From Prevotella sp. (GTDB lineage Bacteria > Bacteroidota > Bacteroidia > Bacteroidales > Bacteroidaceae), in the NCBI GenBank assembly GCA_029054825.1, contig JAIDEM010000045.1:1-45265 (forward strand): 45,265 bases of DNA, read 5' to 3'. Positions 7,216 to 15,343 of this stretch are shown here, one piece after another; the first letter of the stretch is position 1, and each line of letters opens with the position of its first letter. A model generated the notes under the pieces. The model was not told the origin of the DNA, made no database searches, and saw nothing but the letters and a program-made list of their open reading frames with translations. A program made the translations under genes and the position numbers.

Positions 7216-8283
7216 ATGGACAAGGAAAAAATCATCACCGAAGCAGTAGAACTGCTGTGCCGGCTCATAGCCACACCGCGTGTAAGCCGCGATGAAACCG
7301 CCGCTTCCGACATCATGGAGCAGTGGATGAGGGAGCGCCGGCTGTCTCCTTTGCGCTCGGGCAACAACCTCCTGCTCGTATGCCCTGACTACCGTCCCGA
7401 CCGCGAGACGGTGATGCTCAACGCGCATATCGACACAGTAAAGCCTGTGGCAAGCTGGACACGCGCCCCTCACTCGCCTGACATCGAGGGCGACAAGCTC
7501 TACGGCATAGGCAGCAACGACTGCGGAGGAGGGCTCGTGACGCTGCTGCAGGTGTACCGCATCCTCGCGGAAAGGGAGCGAGGGTACAACCTCGTGTACC
7601 TCGCCTCGTGTGAAGAGGAGGTGTCGGGCGTCAACGGCATACGGCGCGTGATACCCGAACTCCAGTCTGTCGCGCCAGGGATAAAGGTCGATGTCGCCAT
7701 CGTCGGCGAACCTACAGGCATGCAGCCTGCCATAGCGGAGAAGGGGCTGATGGTGATAGACATGACGGCGCGCGGGATATCGGGACACGCGGCACGCAAC
7801 GAAGGGGCGAATGCCATATATGAGGCGCTCGATGATATGCTGTGGATACGCAGCCACAAGTTCGGGAAGGTCTCCGAACTGCTCGGCCCGACGCTCATGT
7901 CGCTCACTGTCGTCAATGCCGGCACGCAGCACAATGTGGTGCCCGACGAATGTCGCATGGTCATCGACGTGCGCTCCAACGAGCATTACACCAACGAGGA
8001 AATATTCGATGAAATCGGCAAAAACGTAAGGTCTGAGATAAAGGCACGCTCCTTTCACCTCCACTCATCACACATTTCTCCCGAGCATCCGCTCATAAAG
8101 AAATGTGTATCCATGGGCATGAAGCCGTTCGGTTCGCCGACACTCTCCGACCAGGCGCTGATGCCGTGGCAGTCGTTCAAGCTCGGTCCGGGCGACTCTG
8201 CGCGCTCACACTCTGCCGATGAGTATATCAGAATCTCCGAACTGCGCAACGCTCTCGACACGTATCTTGAACTGCTCGGCTGA
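7216..8283 (+). CDS. argE: M20 family deacetylase, ArgE/DapE type
   Basis: 355 residues. The M20 metal-site motifs are all present: NAHIDTV (His71, Asp73), SNDCGGG (Asp102, bridging ligand), ASCEEEVSG (general base Glu and ligand at 133-135), GEPTG, and the C-terminal His in ARSHSADE. The dimerisation insert (ARGISGHAARNEG) is also present. In Bacteroidota this type is normally the arginine-pathway deacylase. The pathway in the phylum can use N-succinyl or N-acetyl intermediates, so the acyl group is uncertain. No other arg gene is nearby. ATG start at 7216, 17 nt after a TAnnTTTG box. The stop codon directly abuts a 22-nt periodic array that ends in a terminator. Confidence 0.8.
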   Translation: MDKEKIITEAVELLCRLIATPRVSRDETAASDIMEQWMRERRLSPLRSGNNLLLVCPDYRPDRETVMLNAHIDTVKPVASWTRAPHSPDIEGDKLYGIGSNDCGGGLVTLLQVYRILAERERGYNLVYLASCEEEVSGVNGIRRVIPELQSVAPGIKVDVAIVGEPTGMQPAIAEKGLMVIDMTARGISGHAARNEGANAIYEALDDMLWIRSHKFGKVSELLGPTLMSLTVVNAGTQHNVVPDECRMVIDVRSNEHYTNEEIFDEIGKNVRSEIKARSFHLHSSHISPEHPLIKKCVSMGMKPFGSPTLSDQALMPWQSFKLGPGDSARSHSADEYIRISELRNALDTYLELLG

Positions 8284-8393
8284 AAAAGGTCACCTTTCAC
8301 CAGACAAAAGGTCACCTTTCGCCCCGCAAACCGTAACCTTTCATTAAATAAAAAGTCACCTTTTATAAACATATGCGTCACCTGCTGTCTCCA
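8284..8393 (+). repeat. 22-nt periodic array abutting the argE stop
   Basis: Five 22-nt units start at 8284, 8306, 8328, 8350 and 8372. Unit positions 1-14 read close to AAAAGGTCACCTTT, containing the 13-bp near-palindrome AAAGGTnACCTTT; the rest of each unit varies. The first unit begins on the base after the TGA stop. The fifth unit's GTCACCT forms the left arm of the terminator hairpin. Confidence 0.8.
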
Positions 8394-8409
8394 GCAGGTG
8401 ACGTTTTTT
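8377..8409 (+). terminator. Intrinsic terminator after argE
   Basis: GTCACCTGCTG (8377-8387), loop TCTC, CAGCAGGTGAC (8392-8402): a perfect 11-bp stem followed by GTTTTTT (8403-8409). Confidence 0.85.
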
Positions 8410-8537
8410 ATATAAGATATTACAAAACAGGGATTTACGTATACTGAAAAACTGTCAGAGTCAGAGCCCCGGCGACAGGGGTGAAACTATATTTTCATTA
8501 TCAAAGAAGAAAAAAACGAAAAAAAATCACATTTCAC
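8410..8537. other. Gap before the ECF-type promoter
   Basis: With the array and terminator before it, this completes a 308-bp gap. There is only a weak CCCC/GGGG hairpin near 8476-8494. No open frame or recognisable RNA gene is seen, and in particular no sigma-factor gene, which is where one might be expected. Confidence 0.5.
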
Positions 8538-8563
8538 TGTAACTTTTCCGCCACCCAATCGTC
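8538..8563 (+). promoter_or_regulatory. ECF sigma-type promoter
   Basis: TGTAAC (8538-8543) and CGTC (8560-8563) are separated by exactly 16 nt, the layout of ECF sigma promoters (AAC-type -35, CGTC-type -10). A start near 8570 would give a leader of about 20 nt before the ATG pair at 8592/8595. There is no TAnnTTTG box here. Confidence 0.6.
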
Positions 8564-8591
8564 TACTGTATAGATAAGGCAAAAAACAACG

Positions 8592-9086
8592 ATGATGGAC
8601 TATAAGTACATAGAACAGTTGCTCGAGCGTTACTGGGAATGCCAGACGACGCTGGAAGAGGAGGCTATCCTGCGCGCATTCTTCGCACAGGACAATGTCC
8701 CTGTGGAACTGTTGCAGTACCGTCAGATCTTCATTGCACAGAGCGAGGAACAGAAGCAGGTGAGGATTTCCGATGATTTCGAGAGCCGCATCCTCGCCGT
8801 CATCAACGATGAAAAGCCTGTCAAGGCACGCACGATAACGCTCTCACAGCGTCTGCGCCCACTCTACAGGGCGGCGGCGGTCGTGGCTGTCATCGTCACC
8901 CTCGGCACAGCGGCGCAGAAGGCCACAGAGCCGACAGACTCGCCCTACCCTTCACAGATGGCAAAGGAGCCTGCCGTGAGCAACGGCCCTTCGGTGGCAG
9001 TGAAAGACAGCGTGAAGTCTGACACAATCAAGTTCGGCAAGCAGCACTCGCAACTCAATGACATGCCGGAGACGATCATCAAGTAA
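8592..9086 (+). CDS. Anti-sigma-like single-pass membrane protein
   Basis: 164 residues. The N-terminus (YIEQLLERYWECQTTLEEEA, then ILRAFFAQDNVPVELLQYR) is a cytoplasmic helical segment of a kind common in Bacteroidota next to ECF sigma genes. A single hydrophobic segment follows (about 92-108, LYRAAAVVAVIVTLGTAA), then a polar Ser/Pro/Lys-rich tail that would be periplasmic. This topology fits a small anti-sigma or sigma-associated membrane protein. No sigma gene is adjacent, but the gene is preceded by a good ECF-type promoter. Start could be either ATG at 8592 or 8595. Downstream is a strong terminator, so it is monocistronic. Role inferred, not proven; some homologues carry misleading enzyme names. 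Confidence 0.6.
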   Translation: MMDYKYIEQLLERYWECQTTLEEEAILRAFFAQDNVPVELLQYRQIFIAQSEEQKQVRISDDFESRILAVINDEKPVKARTITLSQRLRPLYRAAAVVAVIVTLGTAAQKATEPTDSPYPSQMAKEPAVSNGPSVAVKDSVKSDTIKFGKQHSQLNDMPETIIK

Positions 9087-9156
9087 GATATTTTCTAAGC
9101 TTTCCAGATATACATAAAACAATCTATTAAAACACTACTCCGATAACACCCTAACA

Positions 9157-9190
9157 GGAAAAGGACTGGCATTGCTGCCAGTCCTTTTCC
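9157..9190. terminator. Bidirectional terminator-like hairpin
   Basis: Perfect 14-bp stem, GGAAAAGGACTGGC and its complement, with loop ATTGCT. The right arm carries CCTTTTCC and is followed by TTCAAC; A/T content in the arms would serve both strands. Confidence 0.75.
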
Positions 9191-9339
9191 TTCAACTGTA
9201 CAGTCTTGACGGCGACATCAGCCACGTGCCTGACGGCGCGAGTCAAGAAAGCAAGCCGTAGAAACGGCGTGTATACCCAGCAATAAAGACATTACCCTCC
9301 CCATTATCAGAAATGACCTGTAGAAGAATACCATTATCC
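9191..9339. other. Part of a 434-bp gap without a recognised gene
   Basis: Between the terminator at 9157-9190 and the possible gene remnant at 9340 I see no open frame with coding character, no strong hairpin and no clear promoter. Confidence 0.5.
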
Positions 9340-9511
9340 ATGAAGATTGCCATCACTCTGATTATAAGTGCAACTGTTTGTCGGTGACGTATATGACGTT
9401 GATTCCGATGGTTTTCTGACAAATGAACTTTGCACTCTGAATGCTGACTCTATAGCATTTGATGCTTCATTAGGAGAAAATGGAGGTTATCATATTATCC
9501 TGAAAAAATAA
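9340..9511 (+). pseudogene. Possible frameshifted remnant of a small lipoprotein gene
   Basis: An ATG at 9340 opens a 15-codon frame reading MKIAITLIISATVCR and stopping at 9385-9387. This looks like the start of a lipoprotein signal peptide with a lipobox Cys. From about 9380 a different frame runs open to TAA at 9509-9511 and reads VGDVYDVDSDGFLTNE, then ends IILKK. One indel near 9375-9385 would join the two. It may equally be chance; no homologue is recognised. It ends just before the thioredoxin-like gene at 9521. Confidence 0.3.
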
Positions 9512-9520
9512 AGTATATAA

Positions 9521-10048
9521 ATGAAATTATTCCATTTGCTTGCATTATGGTGCCTTTCGGTCATGGCGCACGCCCAGATTGTGGACATCAGCAAGGACAG
9601 CCTGTATCACCGGATAATGGATTCCGAGGCCGACTACCGTGTGATTTACGTGTTTGACGAATCATGTACGTGCATCATGGAGACACTCCCTGACGTGCTG
9701 GAACTGCTGAAGGACAAGAAAAGCGCGGAACTGTTTGTCGTCTGCGGACAGCCGAAGACACATGTCGCCGGGTTTATAGAAAAGAGACGTATTTACTGCA
9801 AATATTATGTGATAAATCCGAAAAAAGGGAAATGGATAGATTTCGGCGGCTATCTGAACAAGACTTGCAGTTTTCTGGAGAGGTATTTCGGCGTGGATAC
9901 CAAGAAGATGGGCGCCTCTGCCATATGTATACTTGACAGGCAGGGACGGATTGTCGCCAATACGACATGGGAGACATCGGGCGAGGAGTATATGAGACTG
10001 TTGGAAACGGTTGCCGGTAACGGGTTACAGGTTGTCGGTGATAAGTAA
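9521..10048 (+). CDS. Secreted thioredoxin-like protein
   Basis: 175 residues. Residues 1-18 are a signal peptide with likely cleavage after AHA (18/19), so the protein is exported. The mature part opens with helix and strand elements and then 'YRVIYVFDESCTCIMETLPDVLELL' in outline: a hydrophobic strand followed by a Cys-Thr-Cys (Cys49, Cys51) at the position of a thioredoxin CxxC, then a helix. Later strands (AELFVVCG, GASAICILDRQGRIVANTTW) match the thioredoxin-fold order. CxC instead of CxxC makes a redox role uncertain. ATG start at 9521. It is isolated: a decayed frame lies upstream and the M16 gene is convergent. Confidence 0.55.
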   Translation: MKLFHLLALWCLSVMAHAQIVDISKDSLYHRIMDSEADYRVIYVFDESCTCIMETLPDVLELLKDKKSAELFVVCGQPKTHVAGFIEKRRIYCKYYVINPKKGKWIDFGGYLNKTCSFLERYFGVDTKKMGASAICILDRQGRIVANTTWETSGEEYMRLLETVAGNGLQVVGDK

Positions 10049-10116
10049 GTCACAATAATCAATATATAGTATCTGCTTTATCATAGATTGTATCGTTTAA
10101 TTTTTGTGACTCACTT
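10043..10116. repeat. Inverted repeat overlapping the stop of the thioredoxin-like gene
   Basis: AAGTAAGTCACAA (10043-10055) and TTGTGACTCACTT (10104-10116) pair at 12 of 13 positions across a 48-nt A+T-rich spacer. The left arm includes the gene's stop codon, as in the repeat at 3882-3944. Confidence 0.5.
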
Positions 10117-10222
10117 ATTGCTCTTCGCTATTCTACAGATATCAGGACAGCATAGCATAAGCAGAAAGCTTATAGCCATGAATCGCTGCTGTCACACCTA
10201 TCTCCCCACCACGAGACCGTAA

Positions 10223-11434
10223 TCATTCAAACACCAGAAGCTCCATCGTCTCCTGGCTGAAAAGGTCATTGGCGACGGCAAGGATGTCTTCTGCCGTGAC
10301 CTTGTCGATGTCGGCACACAGCGCACTGACATCCTTCTCCCAGCCGTAGTGAAGGAAAGACTTCGCGAAATCGAGGGTGAAGCTCTCCCGTGAATCGCAC
10401 GCAAGGGCTATCTGCCCTTTCAGCTGACGCTTCGCCTGCAACAGGCGACGTGGCGAGAGAGGCTTCATCATCAGACGGTCAAGCTCGTGGCGCACAAGGC
10501 GCAGGCACCGTTTGACATCGTGAGGGTCACAACCGAAATACACAGACCACAGTCCTGTATCGGCAAAACTCGCCATGCCGCTCTCCACGGTGTATACGAG
10601 GCCGTTCTTCTCCCTCAGCGCCATATTGAGCAGCGAGGACATCGCCGGTCCGCCGAGGATATTGTTGAGCAGATAGAGCGGTATGCGGCGAGGATGATGT
10701 ATGTCGTATGCACGGCGTCCGAGAAGGACATGAGCCTGATGAGTGCCCTTGACTACAATTTCCTCCGCTACGGGAGGGACAAAGGACTGCTGGCTGTCGG
10801 CAGGGACAGCAAGGATGTCTTTGTGCAGTTTTGTGAGCATACGCTTGAGTGTATCGAACGGGATGTCGCCGTTTATGAAGAACACAGCATTGTCGGGACG
10901 GTAGAGACGCTGTGTGAAGCGCCGTGCGTCGTCTGAGGAGAACGAGCGCACGCTCTCCTTTGTACCAAGGACACTGTGACCGAGAGGATGTCCGCGGAAG
11001 ATGCGGTTCTCAAACTCGTCGTAGATAAGTTCTGCTGGCGAGTCGTTGTATGACTCTATCTCGTCGCAGATGACCTCCTTCTCCTTTTCCAATTCTGCCT
11101 CGGGAAAGACGGAGCGGAAAACCATATCGGTAAGGAGGTCTACGGCACGCGGAAGATGTTCCTTCAGGCAGGCGCAGTAGTAGACCGTCGCTTCCTTGTT
11201 GGTATAGGCATTGAGCTCGCCGCCTACACTCTCTATGCACTGTATCACCTGCCACGCACGGCGACATGAAGTGCCCTTGAAGGAGACATGCTCACAGAAG
11301 TGCGCCAGTCCTTCCTCGCCTTGCCGTTCGTCTCTTGTGCCAGCCTTCACGGCATAGCCGCAGTAGACGACATTGCCAGCCGAGGGATGTTGTATGATGC
11401 GGAGCCCGTTGCTCAGTGTGAATGTATTGTACAT
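10223..11434 (-). CDS. M16 family zinc peptidase
   Basis: 403 residues, the short processing-peptidase-like form of M16. The inverted zinc motif HFCEH (HxxEH, 45-49) binds zinc through the two His with Glu48 as catalytic base, and the third ligand is Glu125 in VICDEIES, about 76 residues on as expected. The second half (from about 200) is the inactive homologous M16 domain, with RRAYDIHHPRRIPLYLLNNI and LREKNGLVYTVESG. No signal peptide, so probably cytoplasmic. ATG start at 11434. An A/C-rich leader with ACCG units lies directly upstream, part of a recurrent intergenic element. Confidence 0.9.
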   Translation of the reverse strand: MYNTFTLSNGLRIIQHPSAGNVVYCGYAVKAGTRDERQGEEGLAHFCEHVSFKGTSCRRAWQVIQCIESVGGELNAYTNKEATVYYCACLKEHLPRAVDLLTDMVFRSVFPEAELEKEKEVICDEIESYNDSPAELIYDEFENRIFRGHPLGHSVLGTKESVRSFSSDDARRFTQRLYRPDNAVFFINGDIPFDTLKRMLTKLHKDILAVPADSQQSFVPPVAEEIVVKGTHQAHVLLGRRAYDIHHPRRIPLYLLNNILGGPAMSSLLNMALREKNGLVYTVESGMASFADTGLWSVYFGCDPHDVKRCLRLVRHELDRLMMKPLSPRRLLQAKRQLKGQIALACDSRESFTLDFAKSFLHYGWEKDVSALCADIDKVTAEDILAVANDLFSQETMELLVFE

Positions 11435-11718
11435 GCGGTTTCTACGGTTATGCGGTTATTGGATCAGGTTTCTGTGAGAATATTGCGTAAACTGTAGTGA
11501 CGTACCGTGGTGCGTCCGCAAGCGGCGTGAAACGCCGAGCAGGCAATATATCACATACCATCTATAATATTATGCGTTTCACGCATGGCGGACGCACCAC
11601 GGTACGTCCCTACATGTGTGATGAGATGCTACGTACGGTTATTGGTTGTCGGTTTTGGGTGGATACGGCATGAATAGCCGATATAGCAGGAATAGAAGTT
11701 CAAACAACTAAACAACCA
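11435..11718 (-). repeat. Composite A/C-G/T intergenic element containing a REP pair
   Basis: In coding direction (minus): a G/T-rich arm next to the symporter stop, a core with TATTCCTGC and TATATCGGCTATTC, an A/C-rich stretch, the GTAG-headed palindrome pair (11494-11613), then more A/C-rich sequence (AACCGCATAACCGTAG) running to the M16 start. Confidence 0.6.
11494..11613. repeat. REP/BIME-like palindrome pair, copy 1
   Basis: Left arm GTAG followed by TGACGTACCGTGGTGCGTCC; right arm is the inverted copy ending GTCCCTAC. Internal GCGTGAAACGC-type small palindromes lie on both sides. The GTAG head followed by a hairpin is the layout of REP elements mobilised by RAYT transposases. Confidence 0.7.
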
Positions 11719-13101
11719 TTACAGCAATTCGTTTACGAAGATGACAAGTATAAGTGCAGGTATCACCCAGCTGACAAGGAAATAGAAGACCTTTGGAAAC
11801 TGGCGGAGATTTATCCTGCCGTCGTTGGTTAGCATACGCGTGACCTCCGTCTCTCCGAATTTCCGCATCAGCAGACACATGAATATGCCGCCGACAGGCA
11901 TCGCGAACTTTGCCACGAAGAAGTCGAAGAGGTCAAAGAATCCCATGCCGGACACTGTCACTCCGCTCCATTCTCCGAAGGACATCGAGCAGACGAAGCC
12001 TGTGAAGCATGTCACGGCGGCTATCGCCGTGGCGGCTTTCCAGCGCTTCATGCCGAACTTCTCGGTGACGAAGGCCGTGGTAATCTCAAGCATGGATATG
12101 CTCGATGTAAGGGCCGCCATGACGAGAAGGACATAAAACAGCAACGTTACGGCATAGCACAGCCACGGTGTCGCGCCGAATGCTTGGTTGAAGACATTGG
12201 GCAATGTGATGAACACCAGCGATGGTCCGGCATCGGGATTTATGCCCACGGACATCGCCGCAGGGAAGATAATCACACCTGCCACTATCGCCACAAGGGT
12301 GTCTATGGCGGCGATGTTGAAGGCATCTTTCACGATATTCTCCTCGTTGGAGAAGTATGAGGCGTACGTCATAAGACAGCCTATGCCGACACTCAGCGTG
12401 AAGAACGCCTGTCCCATGGCACTCAGGACCACATCGGGAGTGAGCTTCGAGAAGTCCGGGCGGAAGAGGAACTCCAGTCCGCGTGACGCATCGGGAAGCG
12501 ACAGCGAGCATACGGCAAGGACTATGAGCAGAACAAAGAGCAGGGGCATCATTATCTTGGAACCGCGCTCTATGCCTTTCTGCACGCCCATGACCGTTAT
12601 CGCGGCAGTGAGTGTCACGAAGACTACAATCCACAAGGCTGGAGCAAAAGGGTCGGAAGAGAACTCCGCGAATGCCCGTCCTGTCTCCTCCACCGTCATA
12701 TCCATCATGCCTCCCATGCCTGCCGTAACAGTATAGCCGAGAGTCCATCCTGCCACGACGCTGTAATAGGAGAAGAGCATGAATCCGGCAAGGACACATA
12801 TCGCGCCGGTGAAGCGGAACAACAAGGCGAGCGGCCGCGAGACGGACACTCCGCTGTTGCACGACAGCCCCTTGAAAGTGGCATAGCAGTTGGTGCGTGC
12901 CTGTCTGCCGAGGGCAGTCTCGCAGATAAGGACAGGCACAGCCACGGTGATTATGAAGCCTATGTAAAGGAGTATGAATGCTGCTCCGCCGTGTGCACCT
13001 GTCTCACAGGGGAAGCGCCATATATTGCCCAGTCCCACAGCACTGCCTGCAGCGGCAAGAATGGCACCCATACGCGAGCCGAAAGTCGCTCTGTTTTCCA
13101 T
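11719..13101 (-). CDS. Sodium-dependent transporter, NSS (SNF) family
   Basis: 460 residues with about 11-12 hydrophobic segments, typical of bacterial NSS symporters (LeuT-like), which import amino acids or related solutes with sodium. The first segment carries the family signature GSAVGLGNIWRFPCETGAHG, which forms part of the Na+ and substrate site, followed by GAAFILLYIGF. Other conserved spots are GQAFFTLSVGIGCLMTYASY in segment 6 and LTSSISMLEITTAF in segment 8. ATG start at 13101. It lies between DPP7 and the M16 peptidase on the same strand. Uptake of amino acids freed by these peptidases is a plausible link but is inference. Substrate unknown. Confidence 0.9.
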   Translation of the reverse strand: MENRATFGSRMGAILAAAGSAVGLGNIWRFPCETGAHGGAAFILLYIGFIITVAVPVLICETALGRQARTNCYATFKGLSCNSGVSVSRPLALLFRFTGAICVLAGFMLFSYYSVVAGWTLGYTVTAGMGGMMDMTVEETGRAFAEFSSDPFAPALWIVVFVTLTAAITVMGVQKGIERGSKIMMPLLFVLLIVLAVCSLSLPDASRGLEFLFRPDFSKLTPDVVLSAMGQAFFTLSVGIGCLMTYASYFSNEENIVKDAFNIAAIDTLVAIVAGVIIFPAAMSVGINPDAGPSLVFITLPNVFNQAFGATPWLCYAVTLLFYVLLVMAALTSSISMLEITTAFVTEKFGMKRWKAATAIAAVTCFTGFVCSMSFGEWSGVTVSGMGFFDLFDFFVAKFAMPVGGIFMCLLMRKFGETEVTRMLTNDGRINLRQFPKVFYFLVSWVIPALILVIFVNELL

Positions 13102-13204
13102 GGTTGTTGTCTGATTGTTTAGTGGTTTTGCCGTTTAGTGGTTTAGTTAATAGCCGAAATATCCGCAAAACAGCCATCAACTAAACCACTAAACGACCAA
13201 ACAA
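13102..13204 (-). repeat. Composite G/T-A/C element, hairpin-forming
   Basis: GTTTAGTGGTTTAGTT near 13133 and AACTAAACCACTAAAC near 13180 are complementary over 16 bp. The core between them has TAGCCGAAATATCC. The whole 103-bp gap between the DPP7 stop and the symporter start is made of this element. Confidence 0.65.
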
Positions 13205-15343
13205 CTAATCCCTATTAATCTCCTGTATGAGACGGTCGGCCTTGCCCCACTTGTCCATCATGAACAGGACATAGCGTATATCCACGCAGATGCAGCGTGC
13301 AAGGGTCGCGTCGAAGAATATGTCGGCAGAGAGAGAGTCCCAGTTGCCGTCGAAGGCAAGACCTATGAGGCGGTTGTTGCCATCAAAGACAGGGGAGCCC
13401 GAATTTCCGCCAGTGATGTCGTTGCTTGTGAGGAAGCAGAGATTCATCGTGCCGCTGACAGGGTCGTTGTACTGTCCGAAATCCTTTGCAGAGAAGAGCT
13501 CATGCATCACCGGTTCGGCATAATACTCGAAGTTATAGTCCTTGCCGGCGGTCTTCTCATCGCCGAGCAGCATCTTCTTATATAAGGAAGAAGGCTCTGT
13601 ATAGTAACTGCTCTTCTTGCCGTTGAGCAGGTATCCTCCCACCTGTCCGTAGGACATGCGGAGCGTAAAGTTGGCATCAGAGTAGTGAGGCATATCCTCC
13701 TCCATGCGTATCTTCGCGTCACAAAGCATGCGTTCCTGGTCGCTGATGGACTGATGGATATCCTCCGTGCCCTTGCGTATGAGCTGCATGGTGGCAAGAA
13801 GGTCCTGACCCATCTGCACGGCGATGTCCTCTGACATCTCCTTCTGTATCTTCTTCTTGTTGAAATAGATAGGCTCAGACGACATCAGGCGTGACTGGTA
13901 GAGCTTCTCGACGTAGCCCTCATAGTCGTTGCCGATGGTCTTGTAGAAGTCCGGCACATACTCAGCAGGCACCTGCTCCTTGTAGTTCTTGAGGAGAGCG
14001 ACAAGGATTTCCTTCTCCGTAGCAAGGTCCCAGGACTCTGAATTGTCCTTGAACTGGTTGTACTGCTTCTTCTTGTTCGTCTCCGGACCATAGACCGGCG
14101 CACCCATGGCATAGCGCATGGCACGTGTTACGATTTCGTTTGTACGGAAGAATGTCTCACCGAAGTATGTCAGCGCCTTCTGCCTGTCGTAGAGACGGCC
14201 ATAGAGACGTCCGAGACTGTCTATGTCGAGCTGCCCCTTGAGATAGCCTGTGCTGTCCTGATAATGCTTTATGAGAGCCTCGTGGCGCTGCTTCAAGCCG
14301 ATGATGTCAAGGGAGTCGATGCACTTGTTCATGCCGAGGGAGTTCTTCCAGTAGTTCGCGCTCTGCGCATATTTTGAGTCATACTTGATGCGCACAGCCT
14401 CATCGGCACGCATATGGCGCAGCATAACCTCCTGACGCACTGTACGAACCTGATAGCGAGGGGCATTGCCGGCATCGCGCATCAGCTGTATTCCGAAGCT
14501 GGAGAGATAGCGTTCTGTGCTGCCAGGGTAACCCATGGTCATGGCAAAGTCGCCCTCCTTATAGCCTTCTTTGCTCACACGGGCATAGACCTCAGGATGA
14601 TAAGGGACATTTTCCTTGGAGTATTTGGCAGGACCGCCTGTCTTAGGGTCGCAATATACGCGGAAGACAGCGAAGTCACAGGTCTGGCGAGGCCACATCC
14701 AGTTGTCTGTCTCGCCACCGAACTTACCCATGGACTTAGGGATGGCGAAGACGAGGCGTACATCGTGGAAGTCGCGGTAGGTGGTGAGATAGTATTTGTT
14801 TCCCTCGTAGAAAGGCTTGAGCTCCACGCGGAGTGTGGGGTCTTCCTTATGCACACGCTCCTGCTCGAGAGCCTCAAGAGAGTCGATGATTGCCTCACGG
14901 CGTGTGTTAGGGAGATTGTTTATGTCGTGCTTCATGACCTCGTCGGTATAGTCGCGCTGTGAAATCATGAACGCCACGAAGAGGTTTTCGTTAGGAAGCT
15001 CCTCCTCAAACGACTTGCTCACGAAACCGTTGAGCATGTAGTCGTGCTCCACCGTAGAGTGTGAGCGTATCGCCTCGAAGCCACAATGGTGGTTAGTGAA
15101 TACGAGTCCGTCCGGAGAGACTACCACTCCTGAGCAGAAACCGCCGAAGTTTACCACAGCCTTCACTATGGCGTTGGAGTCGTTGTACAACTGATTGTAA
15201 GGCAGATGATAACCTTCCGCCTGCATTTTCTCATACACAGCCTGCGGAAGATTGGAAAGTGTCCACATTCCCTCGTCAGCCTTTGCCTGGAAAGCTCCGA
15301 AGAGCGACTGAGCGAGGAAAGCGATGATAAATAGTTTTCTCAT
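13205..15343 (-). CDS. S46 dipeptidyl-peptidase, DPP7 type
   Basis: 712 residues with an N-terminal signal peptide (cleaved near residues 20-22), so periplasmic. S46 peptidases remove dipeptides from peptide N-termini and are central to peptide feeding in asaccharolytic Bacteroidota. The chymotrypsin-like triad is visible: LVFTNHHCGF (His85/86), the Asp in TCDFAVFRVY, and the catalytic Ser648 in GGNSGSPVF. Eighteen residues after the Ser lies Gly666 (LAFDGNWDS). Gly at this place is characteristic of DPP7, which prefers hydrophobic residues, whereas DPP11 (Asp/Glu specific) has Arg. ATG start at 15343. Upstream at 15396-15410 is a CCGAT-ATCGG hairpin motif also found before ybeY and yqeY. Confidence 0.92.
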   Translation of the reverse strand: MRKLFIIAFLAQSLFGAFQAKADEGMWTLSNLPQAVYEKMQAEGYHLPYNQLYNDSNAIVKAVVNFGGFCSGVVVSPDGLVFTNHHCGFEAIRSHSTVEHDYMLNGFVSKSFEEELPNENLFVAFMISQRDYTDEVMKHDINNLPNTRREAIIDSLEALEQERVHKEDPTLRVELKPFYEGNKYYLTTYRDFHDVRLVFAIPKSMGKFGGETDNWMWPRQTCDFAVFRVYCDPKTGGPAKYSKENVPYHPEVYARVSKEGYKEGDFAMTMGYPGSTERYLSSFGIQLMRDAGNAPRYQVRTVRQEVMLRHMRADEAVRIKYDSKYAQSANYWKNSLGMNKCIDSLDIIGLKQRHEALIKHYQDSTGYLKGQLDIDSLGRLYGRLYDRQKALTYFGETFFRTNEIVTRAMRYAMGAPVYGPETNKKKQYNQFKDNSESWDLATEKEILVALLKNYKEQVPAEYVPDFYKTIGNDYEGYVEKLYQSRLMSSEPIYFNKKKIQKEMSEDIAVQMGQDLLATMQLIRKGTEDIHQSISDQERMLCDAKIRMEEDMPHYSDANFTLRMSYGQVGGYLLNGKKSSYYTEPSSLYKKMLLGDEKTAGKDYNFEYYAEPVMHELFSAKDFGQYNDPVSGTMNLCFLTSNDITGGNSGSPVFDGNNRLIGLAFDGNWDSLSADIFFDATLARCICVDIRYVLFMMDKWGKADRLIQEINRD

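Noticed and set aside
7129..8064. Minus-strand open frame opposite argE (311 codons)
   Set aside because: Antisense to an enzyme with all M20 motifs; Arg/His-rich composition typical of shadow frames.
8284..8393. CRISPR array
   Set aside because: Units are 22 nt in total with a 13-nt core, there are no separate long spacers, and no cas genes are present. The other 22-nt arrays were rejected for the same reason.
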